A stretch of DNA of 5,000 nucleotides from Rhodospirillaceae bacterium (GCA_013349695.1 DUZD01000212.1:1-5000), one strand, 5' to 3'. Counted from the first letter of the stretch, positions 1 to 5,000 are shown. Made by a program: numbers and translations. The notes: generated from the sequence alone by a model not told the origin.

Positions 1-118
1 AAACCATCTTGCCCCGCCCTGCTGTCCAGGCTTACGCTACGCTCCAGCCTGCACAGCAGGGCATGAAACCGCGCCGAACTCTCTCATAGACGCTGGACCA
101 CTTAATGGGGGCAGGCCA
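1..118 (-). mobile_element. Terminal part of an insertion sequence, IS3-like end (element continues left of the window)
   Basis: Read on the minus strand from base 118, the sequence begins TGGCCTGCCCCCATTAAGTG and continues GTCCAG. This resembles the TG...CTGCCCC termini I know from IS3-family elements. A strong hairpin (17-61) follows, then GGGGCAAGATGG at the window edge, which could be the ribosome site and start region of a minus-strand transposase lying outside. No transposase coding sequence is inside the window, so the family call rests on the terminus and leader style alone. The right boundary is set at 118 because an open frame of a different protein (tcmP-like) begins immediately after the final CA. 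The target duplication cannot be seen because the other end is missing. Confidence 0.5.
17..61. repeat. 16-bp inverted repeat (hairpin) in the IS leader
   Basis: Arms 17-32 (CCCTGCTGTCCAGGCT) and 46-61 (AGCCTGCACAGCAGGG) pair over 16 positions with one mismatch (C26 opposite C52), around a 13-nt loop. The hairpin lies between the proposed IS end and the presumed transposase start. It could act in the transcript leader, for example by limiting read-through transcription into the transposase gene; that role is inferred, not shown. Confidence 0.75.
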
Positions 119-399
119 GCGAATCGGATTGGAAAATTCTCCATAACCTCAATTCACGTGATCGGGCCGCTTTATTCTGCGGTAGGTTCAAGGAAGAATT
201 AGGTTACAACACCGCACATACCTTTCCGATTTTGGGTCGAAAGGGAAGTGGCAAGATTATGTATCATATGATTCACGCAACAGATCACCCCGAGGCCCCG
301 AACCTGATGTGTAGGGCTTATCGAAAGGCTGTCTCTGAAAAAGAGCCAATGGAGCAACTAAAATTCGAATTCGAGAAATGGCGTCAGTCAGGGTCATAG
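119..399 (+). pseudogene. tcmP: C-terminal fragment of a TcmP-like (three-Cys-motif partner) protein, cut by the IS
   Basis: The frame ending at TAG 397-399 stays open back to base 106, where it runs into the IS end, and has no plausible start. It encodes about 93 residues with a FCGRFKEELGYNTAHTFPI segment and then IHATDHPEAPNLMCRAYR. From memory, these match the C-terminal region of three-Cys-motif partner proteins, a family of unknown biochemical role usually found beside a three-Cys-motif (Gp37/Gp68-like) protein in mobile or accessory regions. The N-terminal two thirds or more are missing, and no partner gene is visible, so the protein cannot function from here. Base composition is more AT-rich than in the following thiD, which fits acquired DNA. 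The family call is from recognition of the conserved tail, not a search. Confidence 0.6.
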
Positions 400-444
400 A
401 AGATTTTTTTCTTTTCTCTCCACCATAAGAACCGAAAATAGTTC

Positions 445-1245
445 ATGAAAGGCCGCGTTCTCATCGTCGCCGGTTCCGATTCCGGGGGCGGCGCAGGCGT
501 CCAGGCCGACATCAAGACGGTGACCGCCTTGGGCGGTTTCGCCGCCACCGCGATCACCGCGCTCACCGCCCAGAACACGAAAGGCGTCGACGCCGTCCTC
601 GACGTGCCGGCGGACTTCGTCGCCAGGCAGATGCGGGCCGTGCTCTCGGACTTGGGCGCCGACAGCATCAAGACCGGCATGCTCGGCAACGGCGATGTCA
701 TCGAGGCCGTCTGCCAAGTCCTGGAAAAGGACGCCATGGGCATTCCCCTCGTCGTCGATCCGGTGATGGCGGCCAAGGGCGGCGCTTCGTTACTTGACGC
801 CGCCGCCGTCGAGGTCTTGAAATCCCGTCTTCTCCCCTTGGCCGCCGTGCTCACTCCCAACCTGCCGGAGGCCGAGGCGCTCACCGGCGGGACCGTCCGC
901 GCCGTCGGCGACATGGAGGCGGCGGCGGCGGCGTTGCTGGCGACCGGCGCCAAGGCGGTGCTGCTCAAGGGCGGTCATCTCGATGGCTGCGTCGTCACCG
1001 ACCTTTTGATCACCGCCGACGGCTCGAGGCGTTTCGAAAGTCCGCGCATTCGTTCCCGCCATACCCACGGCACCGGCTGCACATTGGCTTCCGGCGTCGC
1101 CGTCGGCCTGGCCCAAGGCCTGGACCTGGGCGCCGCCGTCGCCCGTGCCCGGGCCTATGTCGCCGAGGCGATTCGCGGCGCCCCGGGCCTTGGCGGCGGC
1201 CATGGACCCTTGAACCACGGCCACACGGTGAAACCGTTCGAATGA
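445..1245 (+). CDS. thiD: Hydroxymethylpyrimidine/phosphomethylpyrimidine kinase ThiD
   Basis: This cytoplasmic enzyme phosphorylates HMP to HMP-P and then to HMP-PP, the pyrimidine half of thiamine diphosphate. The 266-residue length equals that of E. coli ThiD. Visible ribokinase/PfkB-fold motifs are: GSDSGGGAGVQADIKT (10-25) at the substrate end; ITALTAQNT (37-45), with Gln43 matching the HMP-contacting Gln44 of enteric ThiD; IKTGML (75-80); VDPVM (104-108); TPNLPEAEALTG (137-148); LKGGH (174-178); and HTHGTGCTLAS (206-216), whose GTGC is the anion hole with the ThiD-type Cys212. The Gly/His-rich tail (GGHGPLNH, 251-258) is also typical. The ATG at 445 places the conserved motif at the expected distance. 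The upstream bases lack a clear Shine-Dalgarno site. No other thi gene is next to it, and no TPP riboswitch is visible. It appears intact, and its codon bias is strongly GC-rich. Confidence 0.95.
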   Translation: MKGRVLIVAGSDSGGGAGVQADIKTVTALGGFAATAITALTAQNTKGVDAVLDVPADFVARQMRAVLSDLGADSIKTGMLGNGDVIEAVCQVLEKDAMGIPLVVDPVMAAKGGASLLDAAAVEVLKSRLLPLAAVLTPNLPEAEALTGGTVRAVGDMEAAAAALLATGAKAVLLKGGHLDGCVVTDLLITADGSRRFESPRIRSRHTHGTGCTLASGVAVGLAQGLDLGAAVARARAYVAEAIRGAPGLGGGHGPLNHGHTVKPFE

Positions 1246-1354
1246 TGAGGCTTCCAACATATTCAAGGTTGTCCGCCAGTTTCCCGCCGCTCATTGCCGG
1301 CGACGGGTCGAATATGGCTGTCCCTGGAGAATCCGGCACATTGCCGGCGGGGAA

Positions 1355-1687
1355 TTGAGTAAGGTATGCACGGAACATCAAGGTGACTTGACGGTCATGC
1401 GCAAGCATCGCATCGCCGATATCGCCGGCAAAGGCTTCGCCAATCCCATCGGCCAGATCCGGTCTGGCGCGATGATGCTTGAACACTTAGGATACACCGA
1501 GGCCGCGCCGGCCGTGGTCGCGGCGATCATGACGGTGTCGAGGGAAAGCGACATGAAGACCCCCGACATGGGAGGCACGGCAACGGCCGTTGAATTCGGC
1601 CGCGTCGCCGAAGTGGCATCGCCGGGCGAACGGGTCCGTATCGCCGGGCGCGCCTTGTGCTATCTTGAAGGGACGATGACGTTGTGA
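1355..1687 (+). pseudogene. C-terminal remnant of an isocitrate/isopropylmalate/tartrate dehydrogenase-family gene
   Basis: From about base 1415 the frame reads ADIAGKGFANPIGQIRSG, then AMMLEHLG, and later TPDMGGTATAVEFGR (near 1562-1603). This is the C-terminal signature of the beta-decarboxylating dehydrogenase family (Icd/LeuB/tartrate dehydrogenase), whose full proteins are roughly 350 residues. The usual HGSAP that precedes DIAGKG, part of the NAD-binding loop, is replaced by KHRIA. The whole catalytic N-terminal region, including the Arg and Lys/Tyr active-site residues, is absent. The frame can be opened at TTG 1355 or ATG 1397, but neither would give a working enzyme. The stretch just before (VCTEHQGDLT, 1364-1393) faintly recalls the family's TEN..GDIL segment, so an internal deletion joining two parts of the gene is possible. 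Which substrate the ancestor used cannot be told from the tail. The last ~20 residues look out of register with the family. Confidence 0.7.
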
Positions 1688-1706
1688 TGTCCGCTGTCGC
1701 CGTCGC

Positions 1707-1744
1707 CTTTCAACGGGAATTGATTCCCCGTAGGGGACTGAAAG
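1707..1744 (+). repeat. Solitary CRISPR-repeat-like element (38 bp), no array
   Basis: The element starts CTTTCA (1707-1712) and ends TGAAAG (1739-1744), a perfect inverted hexamer at its edges. Inside is TCCCC-GTA-GGGGA (1725-1737), a 5-bp stem with a 3-nt loop, followed by an 8-nt tail ACTGAAAG. This layout (about 37 nt, stem in the 3' half, 8-nt tail ending TGAAA plus C or G) is that of many type III and type I repeats. A second, competing hairpin, ACGGGAAT-TG-ATTCCC (1713-1728), overlaps it. No second copy occurs at spacer distance on either side and no cas gene is present, so this is not an active array. It could be a leftover repeat or simply a regulatory hairpin. Confidence 0.35.
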
Positions 1745-1751
1745 ACGCAAG

Positions 1752-1800
1752 TTAAACATATTTTTAATGTTTTGGAGCGCTATTTTAGTACAATACTTGG
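1752..1800 (+). promoter_or_regulatory. AT-rich probable promoter/operator region of the SPOR lipoprotein gene
   Basis: This is the only clearly AT-rich stretch upstream of the lipoprotein gene. It contains TACAAT (1789-1794), a fair sigma-70 -10 box, but no convincing -35 at 16-18 bp. Two TTAA half-sites (1752-1755 and 1764-1767) are separated by 8 bp, and AAACAT (1754-1759) and ATGTTT (1767-1772) form a 6-bp inverted repeat over the same bases. The alphaproteobacterial cell-cycle regulator CtrA binds TTAA-N7-TTAA, so the spacing here is one base too long. The promoter call is inferred from composition and position. Confidence 0.3.
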
Positions 1801-1863
1801 GATTTATTTGCGACTGCTCTGACACTGGATGGCAATGTCGAGCTCTTCGGTTTCGGGAAAGGG

Positions 1864-3297
1864 ATGAAGCGGGTGAAACGGCATCTGAAGCGCTGGTCGG
1901 CGTTGGTGCTGACTGCCGTGGGGCTGGCCGCTTGCGGCGGCGTCATGGAAGGCAATCTCCTTGAGGAAGATTTCTGGGCGGGCAGTCCGCTATGGGGGGA
2001 CAACGAGGCCGATTTGGGCGTCGCGGAGATGGCCAAAGGCAACTATGTCGCCGCCGAAGGGCATTTCAAACAAGCGGTGAAAAGGAATCCAAGGGATGCC
2101 CACGCCTTGCTTGGACTTGGCATTCTTTACCAGAACACCGGCCAGATCGTTAAGGCCAGGGAAATGTACGAGGCGTTGCTTGCCATCAGACCCGATCAGT
2201 CCCAGCAGTTCGTGGTCTGGAAAAACATTTCCACCCGTCCCATTTCCGAAATTGCCAGCGTCAATCTGGCTCTCCTGGAAAGCGGCGGCGTGCTGAGCAG
2301 TATGGGAAGAGGGGCCGCCGGAATACAGGATTTGGGCAACGAACCCGTGTCGCCCTATGTCTTCCCGACAGCCGGCGACCAGGCGTTGGGGCAACCGCTG
2401 ATTTCGAGCGGTCCGGCGGGTTCGACCATCATAGGCAGGCCGGTCATTTCCCAGCCGCCGTCCTTGGCGTCGAGGACGCCGGCATTCGGCTCACCGGGGA
2501 TGGTCGGCTTATCCAATGGCGATGCCAACATCATTTCCCGTTTCAAGACCTTGCGGGCGCTGAGCGATCAGGGATTGATCACCCAAGGGGAATACGCCGC
2601 CCGGCGTCAGGCCAATATCGGCGCCTTGTTGCCGTTGACCTCGCCGCCTCCGGCGGCCGGACTGGACCGAACGGTGCCATCCACCGAGCAGATTTCCGGA
2701 CGCTTGCGGGCCATTAGCCGGGGACTGGAAATGCGGGCCATAACCATCTCTCAGCATAGCGCCGAAAGAACTATGATTCTCGACGCATTGCTGCCCTCGG
2801 CGCCGGTATCGGTGGCCAATCCCGGGGGACCGCCGAATGGGCTGATGGAAGCCGCCGACGCCGTCCGCCGGTTGGAGCATCTCAAGGGCGGCGCTTTTAT
2901 CACCTCGGATGAATACGCCAGGGAACGCCAAGCCATTGAACAAGTCCTGCAACCCGCGGCGGCGTTGCAGCAGGCATCGGCGCAAACGGCCAGAGCGGCG
3001 CCGGCGGGGATGTCCGCGAAGGCCATGCCGAGTGGACCGCTGCCGGCCGTCCACCTGGCCTCGTACCGGTCGAAAAAACAGGCTGAACGCGGCTGGTCGC
3101 AGCTGCGCCGCGCCCATCGCAAACTCTTGGGCAGCCTCCAGTCCGAGATCACCAAGACCAATCTTGGCCCCGGCAAGGGTGTCTTCTATCGTTTGAAAGC
3201 AGGCCCGGTGGCCGACAAAGCCGCCGCCGCCAGTCTTTGCCGCAAGCTCAAGAATCGCCGCCAGTATTGTGAACCCAGCATCATGAACTCCGGCTGA
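1864..3297 (+). CDS. Lipoprotein with TPR region, three SHOCT-like repeats and C-terminal SPOR domain
   Basis: The 477-residue product is probably an envelope lipoprotein that binds peptidoglycan. Residues 1-24 form a basic start, a hydrophobic core and lipobox LAAC, with Cys24 the lipidated residue. Residues about 48-115 read as two TPR units (GNYVAAEGHFKQAVKRNP, then a unit around ALLGLGILYQNTGQIVKARE). A Pro/Gly/Ser-rich linker follows. Three aligned 32-residue segments (226-257, 280-311, 333-364) each have an Ile-Thr at positions 14-15 and end in a leucine-rich helix; the first and third fit the SHOCT-type pattern (G..IT..EY...R). Residues about 393-474 are a SPOR domain (VHLASYRSKKQAERGW, then GVFYRLKAGPV and a CRKLK...YC end), which in known proteins binds denuded glycan at division sites. 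Start choice: ATG 1864 has GGGA 5 nt upstream; GTG 1873 is better spaced from GGGAAAGGGA and would also keep the signal. The domain order suggests a cell-division or envelope-maintenance role; the specific function is unknown. Confidence 0.85.
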   Translation: MKRVKRHLKRWSALVLTAVGLAACGGVMEGNLLEEDFWAGSPLWGDNEADLGVAEMAKGNYVAAEGHFKQAVKRNPRDAHALLGLGILYQNTGQIVKAREMYEALLAIRPDQSQQFVVWKNISTRPISEIASVNLALLESGGVLSSMGRGAAGIQDLGNEPVSPYVFPTAGDQALGQPLISSGPAGSTIIGRPVISQPPSLASRTPAFGSPGMVGLSNGDANIISRFKTLRALSDQGLITQGEYAARRQANIGALLPLTSPPPAAGLDRTVPSTEQISGRLRAISRGLEMRAITISQHSAERTMILDALLPSAPVSVANPGGPPNGLMEAADAVRRLEHLKGGAFITSDEYARERQAIEQVLQPAAALQQASAQTARAAPAGMSAKAMPSGPLPAVHLASYRSKKQAERGWSQLRRAHRKLLGSLQSEITKTNLGPGKGVFYRLKAGPVADKAAAASLCRKLKNRRQYCEPSIMNSG

Positions 3298-3319
3298 TCG
3301 CCGCCGTCCGCATTTTTTC

Positions 3320-3514
3320 GGCTCATCCGGGAATTCCGGGAAAATTCGTCCGTCCTTTATTAAGCCCGCCACTGTCCGAGACGGCGGTAAAGGGCGCCGC
3401 GCGTCGCTTTGCGACGGCCAACGGCCGCCCTTGACAGCCGTCTCGGACAGTGGCTTGCCGATGGTAGGCCGGCTCGGAAGAATGGCCGCTTTTCCCGGAA
3501 TTCCCGGATGAACC
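3320..3514. repeat. Nested long palindrome, possible MITE-like element
   Basis: The outer arms 3323-3344 and 3490-3511 are perfect reverse complements over 22 bp (each carries CCGGGAATTCCGGG or its complement) and, after one mismatch, gain two more pairs (GG 3320-3321 with CC 3513-3514). Inner arms 3368-3385 and 3437-3454 pair perfectly over 18 bp. Further inside, 3390-3396 pairs with 3426-3432, and 3402-3407 with 3411-3416 around a TTT loop. The connecting pieces are unequal (23 nt left, 35 nt right), so it is not one continuous hairpin. T-runs flank both edges (3313-3318 and 3515-3522) and could be a target duplication, although homopolymers are weak evidence. It fills most of the gap between two convergent genes and encodes no convincing protein. 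Confidence 0.8.
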
Positions 3515-3522
3515 TTTTTTTT
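3323..3522 (+). terminator. Possible rho-independent terminator of the SPOR lipoprotein gene
   Basis: On the plus strand the 22-bp outer stem closes at 3511 and is followed after three bases by eight T residues (3515-3522), as in an intrinsic terminator. The stem begins 26 nt after the lipoprotein stop codon. The loop is unusually long because it contains the inner palindrome, which itself could fold first. On the minus strand the same arms are followed by an A-run, so this would not be a classical terminator for the convergent CoA-transferase gene. Function is inferred from the structure. Confidence 0.4.
3368..3454. repeat. Inner hairpin unit of the nested palindrome
   Basis: GCCACTGTCCGAGACGGC (3368-3385) is the exact reverse complement of 3437-3454. 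On the same axis, AAGGGCG (3390-3396) pairs with CGCCCTT (3426-3432), and the apex CGTCGC-TTT-GCGACG (3402-3416) is a tight 6-bp hairpin. The whole 87-nt unit would fold as one long stem with small internal loops. Because its axis is offset by 6 bp from that of the outer arms, it may be an independent unit inserted inside the outer palindrome. Confidence 0.75.
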
Positions 3523-3552
3523 GCAATTCAGGGGAAAGAAAATGAATCGCCC

Positions 3553-4770
3553 TTAATCGGCGGTCTGAACCACCTTTTCCGCGACCAGACGGTCAACCTC
3601 GCCTGGGCCGTAATCCAACAGATCTTGGAGGACTGAACGCGTGTGCTGACCTAGATTGGGCGCCGGATCGGCCGGCGGCCGCGGGGCCGAGGAAAGGTGA
3701 AGAGGAGAGCGGGCGAACCGAAAGGCGCCGACCTCGGGATCGTCTATGCTCATCAGCATGCCGCGGGCCTCAACATGCGGGTCGGAGAAAATATCCTCGG
3801 CGGTATTGACCGGACCGGAGGGAACGCCGGCGGCGTTGAGCCTGTCGACCGCCTCCGATCGGGTCATGGAGGCAAGCCAGTCCTCGATGATGGGCTGGAA
3901 GAAACCGCTGTGTTCGGCGCGCTGGGGAGCGGTGCCACCGCGTTCATCCTCGACCAGGTCCTCTCGCCCCATGGCCTTGCACAGGCGTTTCCACTGGATG
4001 TTGTCGGGAATGTTAAGGGCGATATAGCCGTCCTTGGCGCGGAAGGCGCCGCGGGGCCAGACGTTCCTAAGCTTTCCCCGTTGCGGCGACTGGCCGGCGA
4101 CGGAAAAGAGCGCGATCATACTTTCGTTGAGCGAGAGCATGCTGTCGAACATGGCGGAATCGACGAACTGACCGCTACCGGTGCGTTCGCGCATGAACAG
4201 GGCCTGCATGATGCCGAAGGCCGTGACCATGCCGGTGTAAATGTCAGCCATGCCGTAGATGGTCCATGAGGGCGGTTTGTCGTCGAAACCGACGAGATGC
4301 ATGATCCCGCTCATCGCTTCGGCAACGATGTCGAAACAGGGGCGGTCGCTGTAGGGTCCCAGGAAACCCGGCATTCGCCCGAAGCCGGAAATGGCCGCCC
4401 ATATCAGCCGAGGGTCGCTGGCTTTCATGACCTCGTAGCCGAGACCCAGCCGGTCCATGGAACCGGGTCTCAGGTTCTCGACCACCACGTCGGAGACGGC
4501 GACAAGTTTTTTGAAGATTTCCCGTCCCTCGGGCTTGCGGAAATCCAGCGCCAGGCTTTTCTTGTTGCGGTTATAGCCCATGAATCCGGCGGCTTTCCTG
4601 GCGCCGCCCTTCTCCGCGAACGGCGGCATCGCCCGGCGCGGATCGCCGGTCCCTGGCCGTTCGATCTTGATCACCTCGGCTCCGGCGTCGGCCAGAAGCA
4701 TGGTGCAGTAGGGTCCGGCCATGTATTGTTCCAGGCCGGTCACACGAATTCCGCTAAGCGGTCGGCGCAT
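3553..4770 (-). CDS. Class III (CaiB/BaiF family) acyl-CoA transferase
   Basis: The 405-residue cytoplasmic protein has the usual length for family III CoA-transferases, which move CoA between carboxylic acids through an aspartyl-CoA mixed anhydride. Visible marks are the N-terminal nucleotide-fold segment (GLEQYMAGPYCTMLLADAGA then EVIKIERPGTGDPRR, 12-46); NRNKKSLALDF (68-77); VVVENLRPGSMDRLGLGYE (95-113); the catalytic Asp176 in GMADIYTG (173-180); GSGQFVDSAMFDSML (198-212); GVPSGPVNTAEDIFSDPHV (315-333); and PNLGQHTRSVL near the C-terminus. The ATG at 4770 follows GGGGAT by 6 nt, a good ribosome site. It starts 3 nt after the stop of a thiolase remnant, so the two were probably co-transcribed, pointing to acyl-CoA degradation or activation. 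No frameshift or lost key residue is seen. The substrate (formyl-, succinyl-, carnitinyl-, racemase-type or other) cannot be assigned from sequence alone. Confidence 0.92.
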   Translation of the reverse strand: MRRPLSGIRVTGLEQYMAGPYCTMLLADAGAEVIKIERPGTGDPRRAMPPFAEKGGARKAAGFMGYNRNKKSLALDFRKPEGREIFKKLVAVSDVVVENLRPGSMDRLGLGYEVMKASDPRLIWAAISGFGRMPGFLGPYSDRPCFDIVAEAMSGIMHLVGFDDKPPSWTIYGMADIYTGMVTAFGIMQALFMRERTGSGQFVDSAMFDSMLSLNESMIALFSVAGQSPQRGKLRNVWPRGAFRAKDGYIALNIPDNIQWKRLCKAMGREDLVEDERGGTAPQRAEHSGFFQPIIEDWLASMTRSEAVDRLNAAGVPSGPVNTAEDIFSDPHVEARGMLMSIDDPEVGAFRFARSPLHLSSAPRPPADPAPNLGQHTRSVLQDLLDYGPGEVDRLVAEKVVQTAD

Positions 4771-4773
4771 CGC

Positions 4774-5000
4774 TTAATCCCCGATCCACTCGATCAAGGT
4801 GGAAACGCCCATGCCGGCGAGGAGCACCAGCATGGGCGCCACGTCCTAGTTGTCTTCGCCGGCCTGGTTGCCGCGGCCGGCGTATACGTCATTCAAAAGG
4901 GCGGGATTGACGGCGCGGCGTTCCATCGGCGCTTTGTAGACGGTGGCCAACAAGCCATCGGGTCGAATTGCCGCCAGCCCTCCGCCAAATTTGCCGATAG
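4774..5000 (-). pseudogene. Thiolase (acetyl-CoA acetyltransferase type) remnant with internal deletion and in-frame stop
   Basis: Minus-strand reading from the window edge gives IGKFGGGLAAIRPDGLLATV, then GRGNQAGEDN, a TAG (4848-4846), and DVAPMLVLLAG. These match the N-terminal region of thiolases of the PcaF/acetyl-CoA acetyltransferase type, which normally continue NQAGEDNRNVARMALLLAG and then reach the nucleophilic Cys in NRLCGSG. Here the frame instead passes straight to MGVSTLIEWIGD and stops at TAA 4776-4774. That tail resembles the last residues of thiolases (GGGMGVATLIE...). So more than 300 residues, including the catalytic Cys and the C-terminal His/Cys motifs, seem to have been lost in frame, and an Arg codon has become TAG. 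The start codon lies outside the window. It sits 3 nt upstream of the CoA-transferase gene and may still carry that gene's leader. Confidence 0.8.

Noticed and set aside
290..445. Possible TPP riboswitch ahead of thiD (an ACCTGATG at 300-307 resembles the thi-box ACCTGAT)
   Set aside because: The bases lie inside the tcmP-like coding tail, and the paired CTGAGA element and the remaining thi-box core are absent.
1258..1316. CATATTC / GAATATG inverted repeat flanking the post-thiD gap
   Set aside because: Only 7 bp pair across a 45-nt loop, which is compatible with chance.
1333..1347. CCGGCA-CAT-TGCCGG hairpin as a thiD terminator
   Set aside because: The stem is only 6 bp, there is no T-run after it, and it lies about 90 bp past the stop codon.
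1242..1358. Small plus-strand frame (38 residues) whose ATG overlaps the thiD stop codon
   Set aside because: It has no recognisable motif, no ribosome site of its own beyond coupling, and runs through repeat-bearing DNA; I cannot support it as a gene.
790..1486. Long minus-strand and other-frame open frames opposite thiD and the dehydrogenase remnant
   Set aside because: They are antisense shadows of GC-rich coding DNA with low-complexity Arg/Gly/Ala composition and no family signature.
2509..3372. Minus-strand 287-codon open frame opposite the SPOR lipoprotein gene
   Set aside because: The plus-strand frame has a signal peptide, repeats and a SPOR domain; the antisense frame shows no domain and its presumed product is low in complexity.
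3368..3454. Integron attC site
   Set aside because: The hairpin is too perfect and lacks the GTTRRRY core sites and the extrahelical bases expected of attC; no integrase or cassette is nearby.

Overview
The window looks like chromosomal DNA of a GC-rich proteobacterium, most likely an alphaproteobacterium. The grounds are the strong G/C bias at third codon positions, the style of the TPR/SPOR lipoprotein, and thiolase and class III CoA-transferase genes of the types common in that class. This placement is inferred from protein style, since no rRNA or marker gene is present. Only three genes are intact; between and beside them lie at least three broken genes and several repeat structures, so this is a stretch of chromosome with visible gene decay.

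Layout, left to right. Bases 1-118 look like the outer end of an insertion sequence (IS3-like terminus, transposase reading leftward out of the window) with a 16-bp hairpin inside. It abuts the last ~93 codons of a gene resembling tcmP (three-Cys-motif partner protein), which it appears to have cut. An intact thiD (445-1245, +) follows, encoding the HMP/HMP-phosphate kinase of thiamine synthesis. Next is a C-terminal scrap of an isocitrate/isopropylmalate/tartrate dehydrogenase (1355-1687, +), then a 38-bp element shaped like a solitary CRISPR repeat (1707-1744) and an AT-rich probable promoter region with two TTAA half-sites.

The largest gene (1864-3297, +) encodes a 477-residue lipoprotein. 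It has a lipobox Cys, an N-terminal TPR region, three spaced 32-residue SHOCT-like repeats and a C-terminal SPOR (peptidoglycan-binding) domain. The space between it and the convergent gene is filled by a striking nested palindrome of about 195 bp (3320-3514): perfect 22-bp outer arms, perfect 18-bp inner arms and T-runs on both outer edges. It may be a MITE-like element that also serves as a terminator.

On the minus strand, an intact class III (CaiB/BaiF) CoA-transferase (4770-3553) lies 3 nt downstream of a thiolase pseudogene (5000-4774). The pseudogene keeps the N-terminal part and what looks like the extreme C-terminus of a thiolase, joined by an in-frame internal deletion, and also carries an in-frame TAG. 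The two were probably an acyl-CoA metabolism operon, of which only the CoA-transferase remains whole. The intact genes do not form one pathway: thiD is housekeeping vitamin synthesis, the lipoprotein belongs to the envelope, and the CoA-transferase handles acyl-CoA. No convincing new multi-gene system is visible; the nested palindrome, the lone CRISPR-like repeat and the three-repeat lipoprotein are the best leads.
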